Shown in pieces: positions 52,488 through 60,693 of a stretch of DNA of 64,000 nt. The notes below the pieces were generated by a model. That model made no database searches, was not told the origin of the DNA, and saw nothing but the letters and a program-made list of their open reading frames with translations. Positions within the stretch are counted from its first letter, which is position 1. Each line of letters begins with the position of its first letter. This DNA is from Nocardioides sp. (GTDB lineage Bacteria; Actinomycetota; Actinomycetes; Propionibacteriales; Nocardioidaceae). The position numbers were made by a program, and so were the translations under genes. Where the stretch lies: positions 63,837-127,836 of the forward strand of contig NZ_SSXI01000226.1 of assembly GCF_004803405.1 (NCBI RefSeq). The letters are read 5' to 3'.

Positions 52488-53944
52488 TACGAGTCCTCAG
52501 GTGGTAGTGGGAGTCCGACTACGAAGGTGGTGCCTATTCCGTTCAGGTCGAGCCGTAGGGAACTGCCTCTCGACGACATCAACTGGTGCGCGAGGTGCAG
52601 GCCGATGCCTTGGCCGTTCGAGTCGGGGCCCCGGCCTCCCCACTCGAAGAGCCGACGTCGCACCTCCGCCGGGATCCCAGGCCCGTCATCCCGCACAGCG
52701 ATCTCCACCGTGCTCGCGGTGCGAACGACCTCGACGACGGTCTCGGAGTCGGGCGCATGCCGGGCCGCGTTGTCGAGCAGGATGCTGATGACCTCTGCGA
52801 CCGCGTCAGCGTCGCCGACGGCGACCTCGGCGCTCGGACGCCAGTGGATCCGGCGACCGAGAGCCTTCTGACCGGTGATGAGTGGCCGGATCACCTGGTC
52901 GACGTCCAGCAGGCGAGGCTCAGACCCATGCGGTCTGCCGTCCTCCCTCGAGCCGTTCGTCACCAGGCGGTTGCCGCCGAGCAGTCGTGCGAGCCGGTTC
53001 GATTCGCTCTCCAGCATCTCCTCCAGCCTCCGGCGATCCTCGGCTCGGATGGCGTCATGGCGGTTGATGAGGCTCGAGGCTGCGGCGATGCCGGCGATCG
53101 AGTTCGTGATCTCATGCAACCGCGCACGACTGTGGCGGTTGCTCGCCTCGATCTCCGCGATGCTCTCGGACAGGTCGACCACCGCTGAGCTCTGCTCCAG
53201 GAGCGCCCATCGGAGGACGGCTGCCGCTGCGCTCGCCATACAGACCGCAGCGGTGACACCGGCGACGACTGCGACAGCTGAAGTCGCTCCCGCGGCCGGC
53301 TGGCTGATCGCGACCTGGTTGACCACCAAGGCGACCGTGCCCACCGCCAGCCGCCTGACACACCAGCTGGGGAGGTCGCGCAGGCGCAGCGCCGCGTGAG
53401 CGATGGCCGCAGCGATCAGAACCAGGACGAGGTCGACCGCGAGCATCGGCGGGCTGGTCATGGGCAGCTCGGGGCCCAACCGGTTCGCCGCCACGCAGCA
53501 GGCGGCGACGAACAGGCCCAGCACCAGTCCTGCCACCATCGGGTCGACGCGCAGCGGTGCCCGGGCTGCGAAGACGACGGCAGTGAGGACGAGGATGCCG
53601 ACAGGTAGGTGAACGAGGAGGACCCACTCCGGCCGGCCGACGAAGAAGTCGACGTCTGCGGTCCGGAGACCGGCGAGGGTGGCGCCTTGGACGGCGTAGA
53701 CGGTCAGGCAGAGGGTGAGCCAGCCGGCCTCGCCAGACTCGGTTCCGCGGAAGTACAGGTACAGCAGGACGGCGGCGCCCAGAACCACGGGGAAGACCAC
53801 CAACTGCGTGGCCGTGGCGATGCCCTCGGAGGAGCGCATCTTCGGCGCCAGGATCGTCACGCCTACCAACGGCAGGATCACGAGCGCAGTGACAACTGCG
53901 GTTGCCGCCGGGTTCCAGATCGATCGCGGATAGCGTTGAAGCAT
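52487..53944 (-). CDS. Membrane sensor histidine kinase
   Basis: This 485-residue protein has eight to nine transmembrane segments (about 15-285). A dimerisation helix with candidate phospho-histidine in ARLHEITNSIAG near 310 follows, then a HATPase domain with ILLDNAARHAPDS near 410, DDGPGIP near 440 and GQGIGLHLAHQL near 460. There is no periplasmic sensor domain, so it likely senses the membrane itself or a partner. It phosphorylates the coupled regulator at 51789 and possibly the one at 49330. Confidence 0.87.
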   Translation of the reverse strand: MLQRYPRSIWNPAATAVVTALVILPLVGVTILAPKMRSSEGIATATQLVVFPVVLGAAVLLYLYFRGTESGEAGWLTLCLTVYAVQGATLAGLRTADVDFFVGRPEWVLLVHLPVGILVLTAVVFAARAPLRVDPMVAGLVLGLFVAACCVAANRLGPELPMTSPPMLAVDLVLVLIAAAIAHAALRLRDLPSWCVRRLAVGTVALVVNQVAISQPAAGATSAVAVVAGVTAAVCMASAAAAVLRWALLEQSSAVVDLSESIAEIEASNRHSRARLHEITNSIAGIAAASSLINRHDAIRAEDRRRLEEMLESESNRLARLLGGNRLVTNGSREDGRPHGSEPRLLDVDQVIRPLITGQKALGRRIHWRPSAEVAVGDADAVAEVISILLDNAARHAPDSETVVEVVRTASTVEIAVRDDGPGIPAEVRRRLFEWGGRGPDSNGQGIGLHLAHQLMSSRGSSLRLDLNGIGTTFVVGLPLPPEDS

Positions 53945-54294
53945 CAGTGACGGCCCCCCGAGCGGGCTGCGGGCACTTCTGCCGGTGCGGGGTTCCGCGC
54001 CACGCCGGCCCGGAGGGTGGTGCTCCCCGACTGCCTGATCCACATCACCAATCGAAGGTAGGAACCGGGTCGCTGATAACACAGTCCTTTGGGGACGGAT
54101 ACCTCAAATTGGTGACTGGACCACTCGAGGCGACGGGGCTCGGCCGCCGGCCGTCGCCCTTCGCGGCATCCCCAATTTCAGGCAGCACCGCCCATGTTCC
54201 GTCCGCCCGGTCGCGACCGGAGAAAGGATGCGACGTCCGGAGGGAGACGGGAGGGCAGAGACATGGGCGATGCCATTGCCAGACGCGACCGGGC
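53945..54294. promoter_or_regulatory. 350-bp divergent control region of kinase and LuxR genes
   Basis: No gene is seen. It holds two related AATTT elements: CACCAATTTGAGGTA on the minus strand (54100-54114) and CCCAATTTCAGGCAGC on the plus strand (54171-54186). They are 71 bp apart and point toward opposite genes. Confidence 0.45.
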
Positions 54295-54978
54295 ATGACC
54301 GGAATCGAAGTCGCAGTAGCCGCCGATCGGGCTCTCGTCGCCGAAACGCTGTCCGCGGCGGTGGCCGCCTGCGGCCTGACGGTGGTCCGCCTCCCGTGGG
54401 AAGGCACCCCGGAGCCGAGCAGCCGGCCGTGGCGGGGGCGCAGAGCTCCAGCGGATCAAGCCATCCTGCTCTGTGACCTGGGCCCGGCGACGATCGATCC
54501 GGCGCGGCGCCTGTTGATGGCGTACCCGAGCCGCTGGATCCTGTTGACCGACACGCCTCGAGGCCCCGAGTGGGGAGCGCTGCTGGAGCTCGGCGTGGTC
54601 GGAGTGCTGCCGAGTCGCATCACGCTCGATGACCTGGTCACGGTCATCGAGGAGCTCGCCGCCGGTCGTCAGCCCGTCGAGGTCCCGGGCCGCGACGAGC
54701 TCGTGGCAGCCTGGCACGACGCGCGGGCACTCGAGGCCGCCGCCAGCGCGCACCTGAGGACGCTGACCCGCCGTGAGCGGGAGATCCTCGAGCTGCTCGC
54801 ATCGGGTCTGACCGTCCCCCAGATCGCCGAGCTCAATGACTCCTCACCGTCGACGGTGCGCACCCAGATCAGGTCAGTGCTCCGCAAGCTCGGTGTGCAC
54901 TCCCAGCTGGCCGCAGTCGCCCTGCTCGTCCGTGCTGAGGGGCGAGAGCCCGGCGGGCTCAACGGACGTCGTCCGTGA
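54295..54978 (+). CDS. LuxR-family regulator with degenerate receiver domain
   Basis: This 227-residue protein ends with a clear LuxR helix-turn-helix (LTRREREILELLASGLT, then SPSTVRTQIRSVLRKLGVHSQL). The receiver-like N-terminus keeps an aspartate in LLCDLGP, but the acidic pair reads AAD and the conserved lysine position reads LPSR. It is probably an orphan regulator not controlled by ordinary phosphorylation. Its 3' end overlaps the converging LCP gene by 20 bp. Confidence 0.82.
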   Translation: MTGIEVAVAADRALVAETLSAAVAACGLTVVRLPWEGTPEPSSRPWRGRRAPADQAILLCDLGPATIDPARRLLMAYPSRWILLTDTPRGPEWGALLELGVVGVLPSRITLDDLVTVIEELAAGRQPVEVPGRDELVAAWHDARALEAAASAHLRTLTRREREILELLASGLTVPQIAELNDSSPSTVRTQIRSVLRKLGVHSQLAAVALLVRAEGREPGGLNGRRP

Positions 54979-55990
54979 GCTCCACGTCGGGGTTGTGGTC
55001 CGCCCAGTCCGCGACCTGATCGTCGCGGACCGCCTTCCACAGCGCCCGACCGCGACGGTCGTGAAGACGGACCACGCTCTGGGCGCCCTCCCACCCGAAC
55101 TCAGCGACGGGAGTGGTCAGGAAGCGCGTCCGGGTGGCGTCCAGGTCACGCAGGGACCATCCGAGCCGTGCCATGTCGTCGGTCGACCACCCGGCATCAA
55201 CGCTGACGTTGTCCGCCACCACGCGGAGAAGGCGGAAAACCTCCAACGGACCCCCACCGGAGATCCGCTCCAGGGTGTCGGCCAGGACCAGGCGCAGGAA
55301 GTTCTGCTGGCGGCGGGCGCGGTCGAGGTCGCCCCCGGGGAGGCCGTAGCGCTGCCCGACGTAGTCGAGGGCGTCCTGGCCGTCGAGCGTGTGTGGTCCG
55401 GCGGTCCAGGTGATGCCACGCGCCGAGTCGTGGACGGTCTCAGGTACGTCGACCGTGACGCCACCGAGCGCGTCGGTCAGCTGCCGAAGACCCTCCCAGT
55501 CGATGATGGCGAGGTGGTCGATCCGGACGCGGGTCAGCCGCTCCACGGTCGCCACCGCGAGCCGCGGGCCGCCGTACGAGAACGCGGCATTGATCTTGGC
55601 ACTGCCGTGCCCGGGTATCTCGACCCACGAGTCGCGCGGCAACGAGATCACCGACATGCCATCCCGGTCGCCGTCGATGTGTACGACCAGCATCGCGTCC
55701 GTCCGCTGCGCGCCCGGCTCCCATGCCCTGCCAGCCGCCCGTGCGCCCGTGGTCTGCGCGGTTGATCGTCGGTCCGTGCCGAGAAACAGGATGTTGACCG
55801 GCTTCCGCCCCGGACGAGCCCGTGGCATCGGGGGTCGGTCGGGCAGGTCGGTGAACACGCCCTCGATCCGGTCGACCGGCGCCACGAGCGTGCGCTCGAG
55901 ATAGACCGTGATCGAGACGGCGATGGAGACGACGACCAGCGTCACCACCACAGCCGCGCGGGTCCAGGCCCGGCGTCGTCTGGTCGCCAT
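54959..55990 (-). CDS. LytR-CpsA-Psr (LCP) family glycopolymer ligase
   Basis: This 343-residue protein has a short cytoplasmic Arg-rich start (MATRRRRAW), one transmembrane helix (about 12-33) and an LCP domain. NILFLGTDRRS near 70, RTDAMLVVHIDGD near 98, ISLPRDSWVEIPG near 116 and a late DLDRARRQQNFL segment carry the Arg/Asp residues that bind polyprenyl phosphate. It attaches wall polymers to peptidoglycan. The ATG at 55990 is chosen; the frame upstream reads into a transposase remnant. Confidence 0.9.
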   Translation of the reverse strand: MATRRRRAWTRAAVVVTLVVVSIAVSITVYLERTLVAPVDRIEGVFTDLPDRPPMPRARPGRKPVNILFLGTDRRSTAQTTGARAAGRAWEPGAQRTDAMLVVHIDGDRDGMSVISLPRDSWVEIPGHGSAKINAAFSYGGPRLAVATVERLTRVRIDHLAIIDWEGLRQLTDALGGVTVDVPETVHDSARGITWTAGPHTLDGQDALDYVGQRYGLPGGDLDRARRQQNFLRLVLADTLERISGGGPLEVFRLLRVVADNVSVDAGWSTDDMARLGWSLRDLDATRTRFLTTPVAEFGWEGAQSVVRLHDRRGRALWKAVRDDQVADWADHNPDVELTDDVR

Positions 55991-56100
55991 CCTCGGCCCC
56001 CCGTGTCGGTGTCCTTCACGACGGTGCGTCAGGCGTGGCGTCCCAGGTCGGCTCGCGGGCCGACGTCCCCACAACTGGGGAAGCCGCTGTGATCCGTCAC

Positions 56101-56236
56101 GCCGCCACGGGATGCGCGCCGAGAGGAGGTTCTCGACCGCGCGCGGGTAGCGCGATCCCTCGCCGATGAGGTGCTCGGTGATGTCGCTCAGCCACAGCTG
56201 GTTCAGCGGGTCGCGATGCACCCGGTCGTCCTGGAC
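56101..56236 (-). pseudogene. IS3-family transposase (OrfB) remnant
   Basis: The minus-strand translation contains VQDDRVHRD followed by NQLWLSDITEHLIGEG, matching the start of the DDE domain of IS3-type transposases (typically HDDLVxRDF and LWLTDITEH, whose D is catalytic). Similarity fades after SARI, and no start, OrfA, later DDE residues or terminal repeats are seen. The fragment lies in frame upstream of the LCP gene, within the 355-bp region 55991-56345, which otherwise holds no gene. Confidence 0.7.
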
Positions 56237-56345
56237 CGCCCCGGCGGTTGGGGGCGGTGCGGTCGTCTCCTCGGGTGTGACCGACGGATCGGCGCCATCG
56301 CGCGGGAGCGCGATGGCGCCGACCTTCGGAGTCGTGAACCTCAGC

Positions 56346-56684
56346 TCACTTCTTGGTGTCCTCGCAGGTGAAGTCCGAGAGGACCAGCCTGCCGGGCAGG
56401 TTCGTGGACGCATCGATCAGCGTGCCGGCCGACTCGACCCTGAAGTGCTGCGTCGAGTTGGTGATCTTGCTCGGCCCCACCGTCCAGACGGTTCCGTCCG
56501 AGAAGGACGCGGTCAACGTGCCCGGGGCCGCCCCGCCGGTCTGGTTGTTCACGAAATGCCACGCTCCGACCGCATCGCCGCAGCTCTGGCCCTGGGCATT
56601 GCTGAGCTCTGCGGCGATCGCCGGCGAGCTGACACCGACGAGGGCGACCGCAGCCGCCGTCACCAAGAGTTTTCTGTGCTTCAT
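56346..56684 (-). CDS. Small secreted protein, unknown
   Basis: This 112-residue protein has a Sec signal peptide (about 1-24, AIAA). The mature domain of about 88 residues is beta-rich (GTLTASFSDGTVWTVGP, LVLSDFTC) and has two cysteines (in QSCGD and FTCED) that may form a disulfide. I recognise no family. AAGGGA precedes the ATG, and an AATTT promoter element lies about 150 bp upstream. Confidence 0.75.
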   Translation of the reverse strand: MKHRKLLVTAAAVALVGVSSPAIAAELSNAQGQSCGDAVGAWHFVNNQTGGAAPGTLTASFSDGTVWTVGPSKITNSTQHFRVESAGTLIDASTNLPGRLVLSDFTCEDTKK

Positions 56685-56822
56685 CGTTTGTCCCTTGTCT
56701 CGAAGAGCCGTGGGCGCCCTGCCGCACGGTGACCGCTGCCCGGGACGTGCTGGCTCCGGTTCAGGGCTCTCGCCACCGTGCCGGGTCGGGAATGGGGATG
56801 AGCCGACTGGAACTACCGATTA

Positions 56823-56838
56823 GCCAATTTCGGGTAGC
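56823..56838. promoter_or_regulatory. AATTT element upstream of the small secreted protein gene
   Basis: GCCAATTTCGGGTAGC resembles CCCAATTTCAGGCAGC at 54171-54186. It lies in the 179-bp gap between the lysyl-oxidase-like gene and the small secreted protein gene. Confidence 0.4.
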
Positions 56839-56863
56839 TGATCCGACCCCGAAGCAGACCAGC

Positions 56864-57667
56864 TCACTCCGGGGACGGGCCGACCTCTCCGAGGAGCGCG
56901 AGCCGGTTCCCCTGGCCGTCGGTGGAAAGCGCGAAGTCGACCCACGTCTGGTTGTTGTCGGTGGTCTCCTCCTGGAACGTCCCGCCTTCGTCGGCGACGG
57001 CGAAGATGCGGTAGTCCCCGTCGGCGAGGCCATCGATGTCGATGCTCTGGCCGGGAAGGTCCCAGTTGTAGTGGTCGGCCCATCCGGGTGTGAGGCCCAT
57101 GACCAGGTGGGTGGAGTCCTCGCGGCCGCAGCCCTCGCGGGGGTAGACGGGCTCGTCCGGCCCCATGCCGACGTCGGCGCGCTTGAAGTCGTAGATGCAG
57201 AACCCGACCTTGTGGTCCGTGCGCGCCGTGCCGGTGGGCTTGCCGTCCTCGCCCAGGGCCTGGAGGTGATAGACCACATAGCGCTTCACGTGCCAGTGCT
57301 CATGCCCGTCACCACCCCAGACCGCCTCGGCCGGAGTGCGGACATGCTCGGCGCCCCCCTCGTCGTACGGGATGTCCTGGGTGAGGGTCCAGGACCCGTC
57401 CTGGCCCTTGTCGGCGGTCAGGTGAAAGTCGCCTTCGCCCACATTGACGACGGTCGAGCTGAACTCGACGGTCCAGCTGTCCCCGGCCTTCTTGGTGTGG
57501 AGATCGGTCGGCGGCACCGGGACGAGATCGGGCAGCTGCGGCGACCCGGACGCCGGTTCCGACCACCGGGCTTCGGCATCTCCCTCGCAGCCGGCGGCGA
57601 GCGCCACCAGCAACACCGAGCACACCACAGCAGCCGGTGTGGTGATGCGGTTCCCGGCGGAATGCAT
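56864..57667 (-). CDS. Lysyl-oxidase-like copper lipoprotein
   Basis: This 267-residue protein has a lipobox LAAGC ending at Cys27, then a lysyl oxidase domain. The copper-binding talon reads GHEHWHVKRYVVYHL near 121-135, with three histidines. Cysteines in FCIYDF and REGCGRED could form disulfides. Bacterial members oxidise amines at the cell surface. GACCAT 6 nt before the ATG suggests a leaderless start. Confidence 0.85.
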   Translation of the reverse strand: MHSAGNRITTPAAVVCSVLLVALAAGCEGDAEARWSEPASGSPQLPDLVPVPPTDLHTKKAGDSWTVEFSSTVVNVGEGDFHLTADKGQDGSWTLTQDIPYDEGGAEHVRTPAEAVWGGDGHEHWHVKRYVVYHLQALGEDGKPTGTARTDHKVGFCIYDFKRADVGMGPDEPVYPREGCGREDSTHLVMGLTPGWADHYNWDLPGQSIDIDGLADGDYRIFAVADEGGTFQEETTDNNQTWVDFALSTDGQGNRLALLGEVGPSPE

Positions 57668-57787
57668 CTCCCGATGGTCGCAGGAGTCGTGCGGCTTCGG
57701 AGTGGATCGGCAGACTTCGTGCCCCGGCGAGCTGGGCGCCGATCAACGGGTCCGTCTGAAGCTCTGCTGCCCCACGCCAACGCGAGT

Positions 57788-57816
57788 GGGGCGACGGCGG
57801 CGACCGCCGTCGCCCC
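57788..57816 (-). terminator. Terminator hairpin of the RTX-like gene
   Basis: GGGGCGACGGCGG (57788-57800) and its exact complement (57804-57816) form a 13-bp stem with a CGA loop. A second hairpin (CCCCA/TGGGG, 57813-57827) and a third (CCCCAC/GTGGGG, 57770-57791) overlap its feet. It lies just after the stop of the gene at 57835. Confidence 0.8.
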
Positions 57817-57834
57817 ATCCCGTGGGGTACGCCG

Positions 57835-58749
57835 TCAGGGGTTGCAGTTCGTCGCGGTTTCGACCTGAATGCAGGTGTTGCTGCCAGCGCCGCCGTCGGC
57901 CTCGTCACTGGCGCCCTCGCCGCCGTCGATGACGTCGGAGAAGCCGCCGTCCACCGCGTCCAGGGCTGCCGTCGCGGTCCCCTTGGCGATGTCGCCGTAG
58001 AGCAGGTCGCTGCCGACGCCGCCGAAGATGGTGTCGTCGTTGCCGCGGCTCGACCAGGTCGCTCCCGGGGAGACGTTGCCGGTCTCGAAATCGCCGTACA
58101 CCGTGTCGTTGCCGGCGCCGGCTTCGATGTAGTCGTCGCCGCCCTCCAGCATGACGGCCTTGGCTCCGAGGAACCCGGTCTTGCCGTCCCCGTAGATGAC
58201 GTCGGAGCCCTCGCCGCCGTAGATCACGTTGTGCCCGGCGTCGAACGTCACGATGGCGACGATGCGCACCTCTTCCACGTTGCCGTAGATGACGTCGGCG
58301 CCCTCACCACCGTGAATGGTGTCGGAAGCGCTGAGCGCGGCGACCCCGCTCTCGCTGTCGAAGTTCTGGAAGTCGCCGAAGATGACGTCGGAGCCCCCGT
58401 CGCCGTAGATGGTGTCGTTGCCGCTTCGGTAGAGCACCGGGCCGGGGGTGTGCACCTCACCGTAGATCGTGTCGGTCCCGCCACCGCCGCAGATCACGTC
58501 GTTGCCGTCGAGACCGGAGATGACGTCGTTGCCATCCAGACCGACGATCACGTCGACTCCGTCGGTCCCGGTGAGGGTGTCGTCGCCGTCGGTGCCGACG
58601 ATGCTGGCGGTCTGTCCGCCGCAGGCGACGTCGGCCTGCGCCGCAGATGCCGAGACGGGCACGACGAGCAGACCGAGGCAGCCGGCGGCAGACAGCAGGG
58701 CGGTGGCGCGGGCCTGGGGCCAGGCAGCAGTGTTGAAGGGCAGAGGCAT
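57835..58749 (-). CDS. Secreted RTX-type calcium-binding protein
   Basis: This 304-residue protein has a signal peptide (about 1-38). It is then almost entirely hemolysin-type nonapeptide-like repeats of the form GGxGxDxIYGD (for example GLDGNDVISGLDGNDVICGG and GGEGSDVIYGD). These should form a calcium-binding parallel beta-roll. Several repeats are interrupted by 15-25-residue insertions, and cysteines lie near both ends of the repeat region. No enzyme domain is present. GGAAGGA precedes the ATG. Actinobacteria lack the type I exporter usual for RTX proteins, so Sec export is implied. Confidence 0.87.
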   Translation of the reverse strand: MPLPFNTAAWPQARATALLSAAGCLGLLVVPVSASAAQADVACGGQTASIVGTDGDDTLTGTDGVDVIVGLDGNDVISGLDGNDVICGGGGTDTIYGEVHTPGPVLYRSGNDTIYGDGGSDVIFGDFQNFDSESGVAALSASDTIHGGEGADVIYGNVEEVRIVAIVTFDAGHNVIYGGEGSDVIYGDGKTGFLGAKAVMLEGGDDYIEAGAGNDTVYGDFETGNVSPGATWSSRGNDDTIFGGVGSDLLYGDIAKGTATAALDAVDGGFSDVIDGGEGASDEADGGAGSNTCIQVETATNCNP

Positions 58750-58834
58750 GGGGCATCCTTCCGAGACGCAGGGTGCGAAGTGGACGACCAGGCGAGCTGA
58801 ACTGTTGGTCGGCATCGAGAGCGTAGGGGTGCCG

Positions 58835-58848
58835 TTGTATCCCTACAA
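58835..58848. promoter_or_regulatory. Palindrome upstream of the RTX-like gene
   Basis: TTGTATCCCTACAA is a perfect 5-4-5 inverted repeat, 86 bp before the RTX start, in the 289-bp gap to TerC. It looks like an operator; the regulator is unknown. Confidence 0.4.
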
Positions 58849-59038
58849 GGATGAACTCGGAGGTGAGCCCCGTCTGCATTGAGATGGAGCAGGCTCCGGG
58901 GCCGTTCGAGATCGACGTGGTCGCACACTGGGGGCACACCCTGAAGGGGGAGCGCGCCTGGACGATGACCGTCACGTCTACCTCGGACAGACCGAGACAT
59001 CGCAATCCGCAACCGGGGCCACTCCCGGGTGTGGCAGC

Positions 59039-60052
59039 TCAGCGCTCGTCCAGGAACTCCTCGGCCGGGGCATATGCCATGACCCGCTCCGCCTTGCCGG
59101 CCCGCTCCTTCTTGGACATGCTCGCGGACTTCATCAGGCTCAGGATCGCAGTGACGGTGAGGGTCACGAGGATCACCGTGAGCGACACCAGGATCGGGAT
59201 CTCCGGCGCCCAGGCGACACCGTTGTGGTGGGCCGCCTCGAGGATGAGCTTGACGCCGATGAAGCCGAGCACGATGGCCAGCCCGTAGGAGAGGTACACG
59301 AGGCGGTCGAGCAGACCGCCGATCAGGAAGTACAGCTGGCGCAGCCCCATCAGCGCGAACACGTTCGCGGTGAAGACGATGTACGGCTCCTTGGTGAGCC
59401 CGAAGATCGCGGGAATCGAGTCGAGGGCGAAGATCAGGTCGGTGGTTCCGATCGCGATCATGACGATCAGCATCGGCGTCACCAGGCGTTTGCCGTCGAT
59501 GCGAGCGATCAGCGACGCGCCCCGGTACTCGTCCGTCGACGGGAGCACCCGGGCCGTCGCTCGGAGCACAGGGTTCTCCTTGAACTCCTCCTCGCCTTCG
59601 TCCGCGGTGGCGAGCTTCCAGGCGGTGTAGACGAGGAACGCACCGAAGACGAAGAACACCCAGTCGAAGCGCGCGATGGCCTCGGCGCCGAGCGCGATGA
59701 AGACTCCTCGCAGCACCAGTGACAGCGCGATGCCGATCAGCAGCACCTTCTGCTGGTAGTCGCGGGGCACGGCGAACTTGGCCATGATGAGCAGGAACAC
59801 GAACAGGTTGTCGACCGAGAGCGAGTATTCGGTCAGCCAGCCCGCGAAGAACTCACCGCCGATGGTTCCGTCGACGAACATCGTCAGGCCGAGGCCGAAC
59901 AGCACGGCCAGGCTGACGTAGATCGACACCCAGATCGACGCCTCACGCAGCGATGGCTCGTGCGGCTTGAGGGCCACGATCACGAAGTCCACGGCCAGCA
60001 CGCTGATCGTGGCGAGGATCGTGATGATCCATACCGATGACGAAACGTCCAT
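59039..60052 (-). CDS. TerC family membrane protein
   Basis: This 337-residue protein has nine or so membrane segments. SVDNLFVF at 79-86 and IFALDSIPAIFG near 215 are the paired acidic TerC motifs. TerC/Alx relatives export manganese or load metals onto exported proteins. AGAAGGAAC precedes the ATG. It follows the NRAMP-like and small membrane protein genes in the same direction. Confidence 0.9.
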   Translation of the reverse strand: MDVSSSVWIITILATISVLAVDFVIVALKPHEPSLREASIWVSIYVSLAVLFGLGLTMFVDGTIGGEFFAGWLTEYSLSVDNLFVFLLIMAKFAVPRDYQQKVLLIGIALSLVLRGVFIALGAEAIARFDWVFFVFGAFLVYTAWKLATADEGEEEFKENPVLRATARVLPSTDEYRGASLIARIDGKRLVTPMLIVMIAIGTTDLIFALDSIPAIFGLTKEPYIVFTANVFALMGLRQLYFLIGGLLDRLVYLSYGLAIVLGFIGVKLILEAAHHNGVAWAPEIPILVSLTVILVTLTVTAILSLMKSASMSKKERAGKAERVMAYAPAEEFLDER

Positions 60053-60129
60053 GCTCTTGTTCCTTCTCCAGGCAAGGGAGGGTCAGGGGCCTCGCTCGAC
60101 GCGGGGCTCCACCCCTCGATCAACTCGGT

Positions 60130-60693
60130 CTAGGCGCCGACGGCGCGCTGCTTCTTGTGGGCACGCATGGCAGCTCGCCGCTGCTTCTGCTCGAACACCC
60201 GCTGCGCGTACGTCAGGTACGCCGCGGCCAGCCCGGCGGCCAGGCGGTTGTGGTCGCGGATGCGCAGCAACCACGGTGGTGCGAGCCTCTCGTGCAGCCA
60301 GATGAAGCCGAACGCGAGGCCGGGCGCGAGTAGCGCGTTGTACAGGTAGAAGGCCACTAGGTCGGTCGACAGGCCCAGACTTCCGTCGAGGTAGACGCCC
60401 GCCGAGGTCTCCTGCACGATGCGGCTGACCGGGTAGCCGACCAGCCAGAACAGGGCGCACGGCGCGTAGACGCCCACCCGCGCGATGCCTTGCGCACACA
60501 GGATCGTGTACGTACCGCCGAAGAGCGCCATCGGGATCCCCAGCCCGAGCGCGTTGACGAGGGCAAGGCCCGGCGACAGGCCCACCACGAGGGTCGCCAG
60601 CCCGGCGAACACGCCGGCCATGGCCCCGACCCCGGCCCCGGGGAGCATGAGCTCCCCGAGGCCGGCGAGTCGTGATCTCTTCACGGTGATCAA
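60130..60693 (-). CDS. Polytopic membrane protein, unknown
   Basis: This 187-residue protein has four or five hydrophobic segments (such as GVGAMAGVFAGLATLVVGLSPGLAL and LVAFYLYNALLAPGLAFGFIWL) and a basic tail (QKQRRAAMRAHKKQR). I recognise no family. A TTG at 60693 overlaps the transporter stop as TTGA; a GTG at 60684 is the alternative. The tight coupling suggests a subunit or partner of the NRAMP-like transporter. Confidence 0.65.
   Translation of the reverse strand: MITVKRSRLAGLGELMLPGAGVGAMAGVFAGLATLVVGLSPGLALVNALGLGIPMALFGGTYTILCAQGIARVGVYAPCALFWLVGYPVSRIVQETSAGVYLDGSLGLSTDLVAFYLYNALLAPGLAFGFIWLHERLAPPWLLRIRDHNRLAAGLAAAYLTYAQRVFEQKQRRAAMRAHKKQRAVGA

Noticed and set aside
57900..58620. 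Repeated GACGTCGGAGCC and similar blocks
   Set aside because: They are coding repeats of the RTX beta-roll in frame, not a DNA repeat array.
60053..60129. A yybP-ykoY manganese riboswitch before TerC
   Set aside because: The gap is only about 77 bp and shows none of the conserved loop sequences of that riboswitch.
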